Source of the DNA: Planctomycetota bacterium
GTDB taxonomy: Bacteria; Planctomycetota; Phycisphaerae; UBA1845
DNA: 6,925 nt
Direction of reading: 5' to 3'
Assembly: GCA_022561255.1 (NCBI GenBank)
Contig: JADFRO010000158.1
Span: forward strand, 1-6,925
The notes beneath the pieces are model-generated. The model did not search any database. It saw nothing but the letters and a program-made list of their open reading frames with translations, and had not been told where the DNA came from. Below are positions 5,524 through 6,925 of the stretch, piece by piece (position 1 is the first letter of the stretch; each line of letters begins with the position of its first letter). The translations under genes were made by a program, and so were the position numbers.

Positions 5524-6925
5524 GAGCCACCCGCAACCTGCATCGACACGGCAGCCTGCGACTCAGCGCGTACGCAGTCGCGTCCGGCGGCCTTCCCCTC
5601 GTACAAACAACGGTCCGCCGCCTTGATTACGTGGCGGTGCGACTCGTTCAACTCACCCACGGACGCAAGGAACCCCACGCCGATGGTGACTGTAACGTTG
5701 AGCGGTCTACCCTCCCAGGACAGCGATAACCTCCTCACACACGAGTGCAATCGCTCGGCCAACAGAATGACACCATCGCGCTTCGTAAAAGGTACAATGA
5801 CGACGAACTCATCGCCCCCGTAGCGCGCGCAATAGTCAACCCGTCGTATGTGGTCGTCAAGTGACCGTGCGATGCCGCGCAGGATGTAGTCGCCCGCTTG
5901 GTGGCCGTACGTATCGTTGAATCCTTTGAAAAGATCGACGTCCACCATCAAAACCGCAAAGGGCGACCCCGACCGAGTCGCCCTTTCAAGTTCCAAAGTC
6001 ATCCGCTCCTCGAACGCCGCCCGATTGCCGACCGTCGTTAACGCATCCGTGGTCGCCCGGCGAAGCAAATCTTCCTGCCGCTTGGTCAGGGTTTGGTTTT
6101 CCAGATGAATCGCAAGACTCAGCTCCGCGACCCGCTCGCGGATGCCCGCTTCCAGATCCTCCACCGAGCGTGTGTGACCGGCGGGCAACTCGAATACAGC
6201 CCGGACATCTTCGATTTGGGCGGCGATTCGGGGCAAGAGCGATAGAGCATGCTCAGGATCGGTGTCGAAGCACTGCCTAAGGGCATGCAGGAACGGAGCA
6301 TCGTCCGGTGGTTTCGCATCTCGCGGCGCGCAGATCACCGCCGCCGCCATCTCGGCGATCTTCAATAGCTTCGCCAGCGGTGTCAACGCCGCGGGCTCGC
6401 CGACGTCGCGAAATGTTTCGATCGCCTGGCACAGTACCTCGGGCAAACCCCATCGGCGTAGCGTCTGTCCGCCGACGCCTGCGTAGGTTCCTCCGAGCTT
6501 CTCTTGCTCCAGGGCGGGCAGATCCGCTGGGACGCTCACAGCCTTGTCGAGAATCAACGCGTAAACATCTGGCACACACGACGCCAGAATGCATCGCCCC
6601 ATCTGACTCAACAACCCTCCAACGAATGCCTCCGCCGGAACGCAACAGTGGAACTCTTCTGACAACGTTCGCGCCGCCACGCCGCACGCAAACGTCTCGA
6701 TGCTGAAGCGCTCGTGATCGAAGCCGCGGCAAAGATCGCCCTGACGGTGCGACACGAGGACGAACGACAGCGCCATCATACTCACACCGCGAAGCCCCAG
6801 CAGTGAGACGGCCTGCTCGATCGTTGTGACTTCACTCCGTAGGCCGGCGAGCGGAGAGTTGGCGAATCGCAACACCTTCGCCACCAGCGCCGGATCCATC
6901 GATACGACCTCCACAATGTCGTCCG
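5520..6925 (-). CDS. HDOD-GGDEF diguanylate cyclase, N-terminus cut by window edge
   Basis: A soluble two-domain signalling protein that makes c-di-GMP from two GTP. Residues are numbered from Val (GTG 6914-6912). The first about 200 residues are an HDOD domain (DPALVAKVLRFANSPLAG, IEQAVSLLGLRGV, GGLLSQMGR). This lacks the metal-binding His-Asp pair, as is normal for HDOD. A helical linker (about 250-287) leads to the GGDEF domain (about 287-447): DLFKGFNDTYGHQAGD substrate and metal region with D325, ARYGGDEF with the intact active loop G366-F370, and R357-x-x-D360 exactly 5 residues before it, a complete inhibitory I-site. It therefore looks catalytically active and product-inhibited. The frame stays open upstream of GTG 6914, and those codons (DDIVEVVS) fit the HDOD consensus, so the true start is beyond base 6925 and little is missing. 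Its TAG overlaps the TAG of the convergent oxidoreductase gene. Confidence 0.94.
   Translation of the reverse strand, partial: DDIVEVVSMDPALVAKVLRFANSPLAGLRSEVTTIEQAVSLLGLRGVSMMALSFVLVSHRQGDLCRGFDHERFSIETFACGVAARTLSEEFHCCVPAEAFVGGLLSQMGRCILASCVPDVYALILDKAVSVPADLPALEQEKLGGTYAGVGGQTLRRWGLPEVLCQAIETFRDVGEPAALTPLAKLLKIAEMAAAVICAPRDAKPPDDAPFLHALRQCFDTDPEHALSLLPRIAAQIEDVRAVFELPAGHTRSVEDLEAGIRERVAELSLAIHLENQTLTKRQEDLLRRATTDALTTVGNRAAFEERMTLELERATRSGSPFAVLMVDVDLFKGFNDTYGHQAGDYILRGIARSLDDHIRRVDYCARYGGDEFVVIVPFTKRDGVILLAERLHSCVRRLSLSWEGRPLNVTVTIGVGFLASVGELNESHRHVIKAADRCLYEGKAAGRDCVRAESQAAVSMQVAGGS

Noticed and set aside
6912..6914. GTG 6914 as the true start of the HDOD-GGDEF gene
   Set aside because: The upstream in-frame codons to the window edge have no stop and continue the HDOD consensus, so the gene is better read as partial.

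Overview
The window is GC-rich, gene-dense chromosomal DNA from a Gram-negative bacterium with an outer membrane. The gene types suggest an uncultured Planctomycetota-like lineage: an alginate-export-type porin beside a small lipoprotein, an HDOD-GGDEF fusion, and a REP-like GGGCTTTAGCCC palindrome. This taxonomic guess is an inference from gene style and no marker gene settles it. No tRNA, rRNA, CRISPR array, insertion sequence or prophage gene was seen.

Layout, left to right. Bases 1-473 (+) hold the C-terminal part of carA, the glutaminase subunit of carbamoyl-phosphate synthase, cut by the window edge. A short interval with two hairpins follows. On the - strand is a gene for a small, very basic protein of unknown function (851-615), with a good sigma70-like promoter just upstream. 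Two - strand genes follow in a probable operon: an outer-membrane beta-barrel of the alginate-export type (3114-1645) and a small lipoprotein with S-layer-homology-like segments (1552-1028). A REP-like double hairpin lies between these two genes. A divergent intergenic region (3115-3291) separates the porin from a + strand FdhF/YdeP-family molybdopterin oxidoreductase (3292-5523). The last gene, on the - strand (5520 to the window edge), encodes an HDOD-GGDEF diguanylate cyclase. It converges on the oxidoreductase gene, and the two stop codons overlap within a CTAG palindrome.

How the genes work together. The porin and lipoprotein form the only clear unit: same strand, close spacing and both predicted envelope proteins. 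carA (pyrimidine and arginine biosynthesis), the oxidoreductase (unknown substrate, putative redox or acid-stress role) and the c-di-GMP enzyme look like independent units. The points most worth a second look are the REP-like element between porin and lipoprotein, the SLH-like lipoprotein beside the porin, the competing start sites of both envelope genes, the promoter that rules out the longest reading of the small basic gene, and the terminator-free CTAG convergence.
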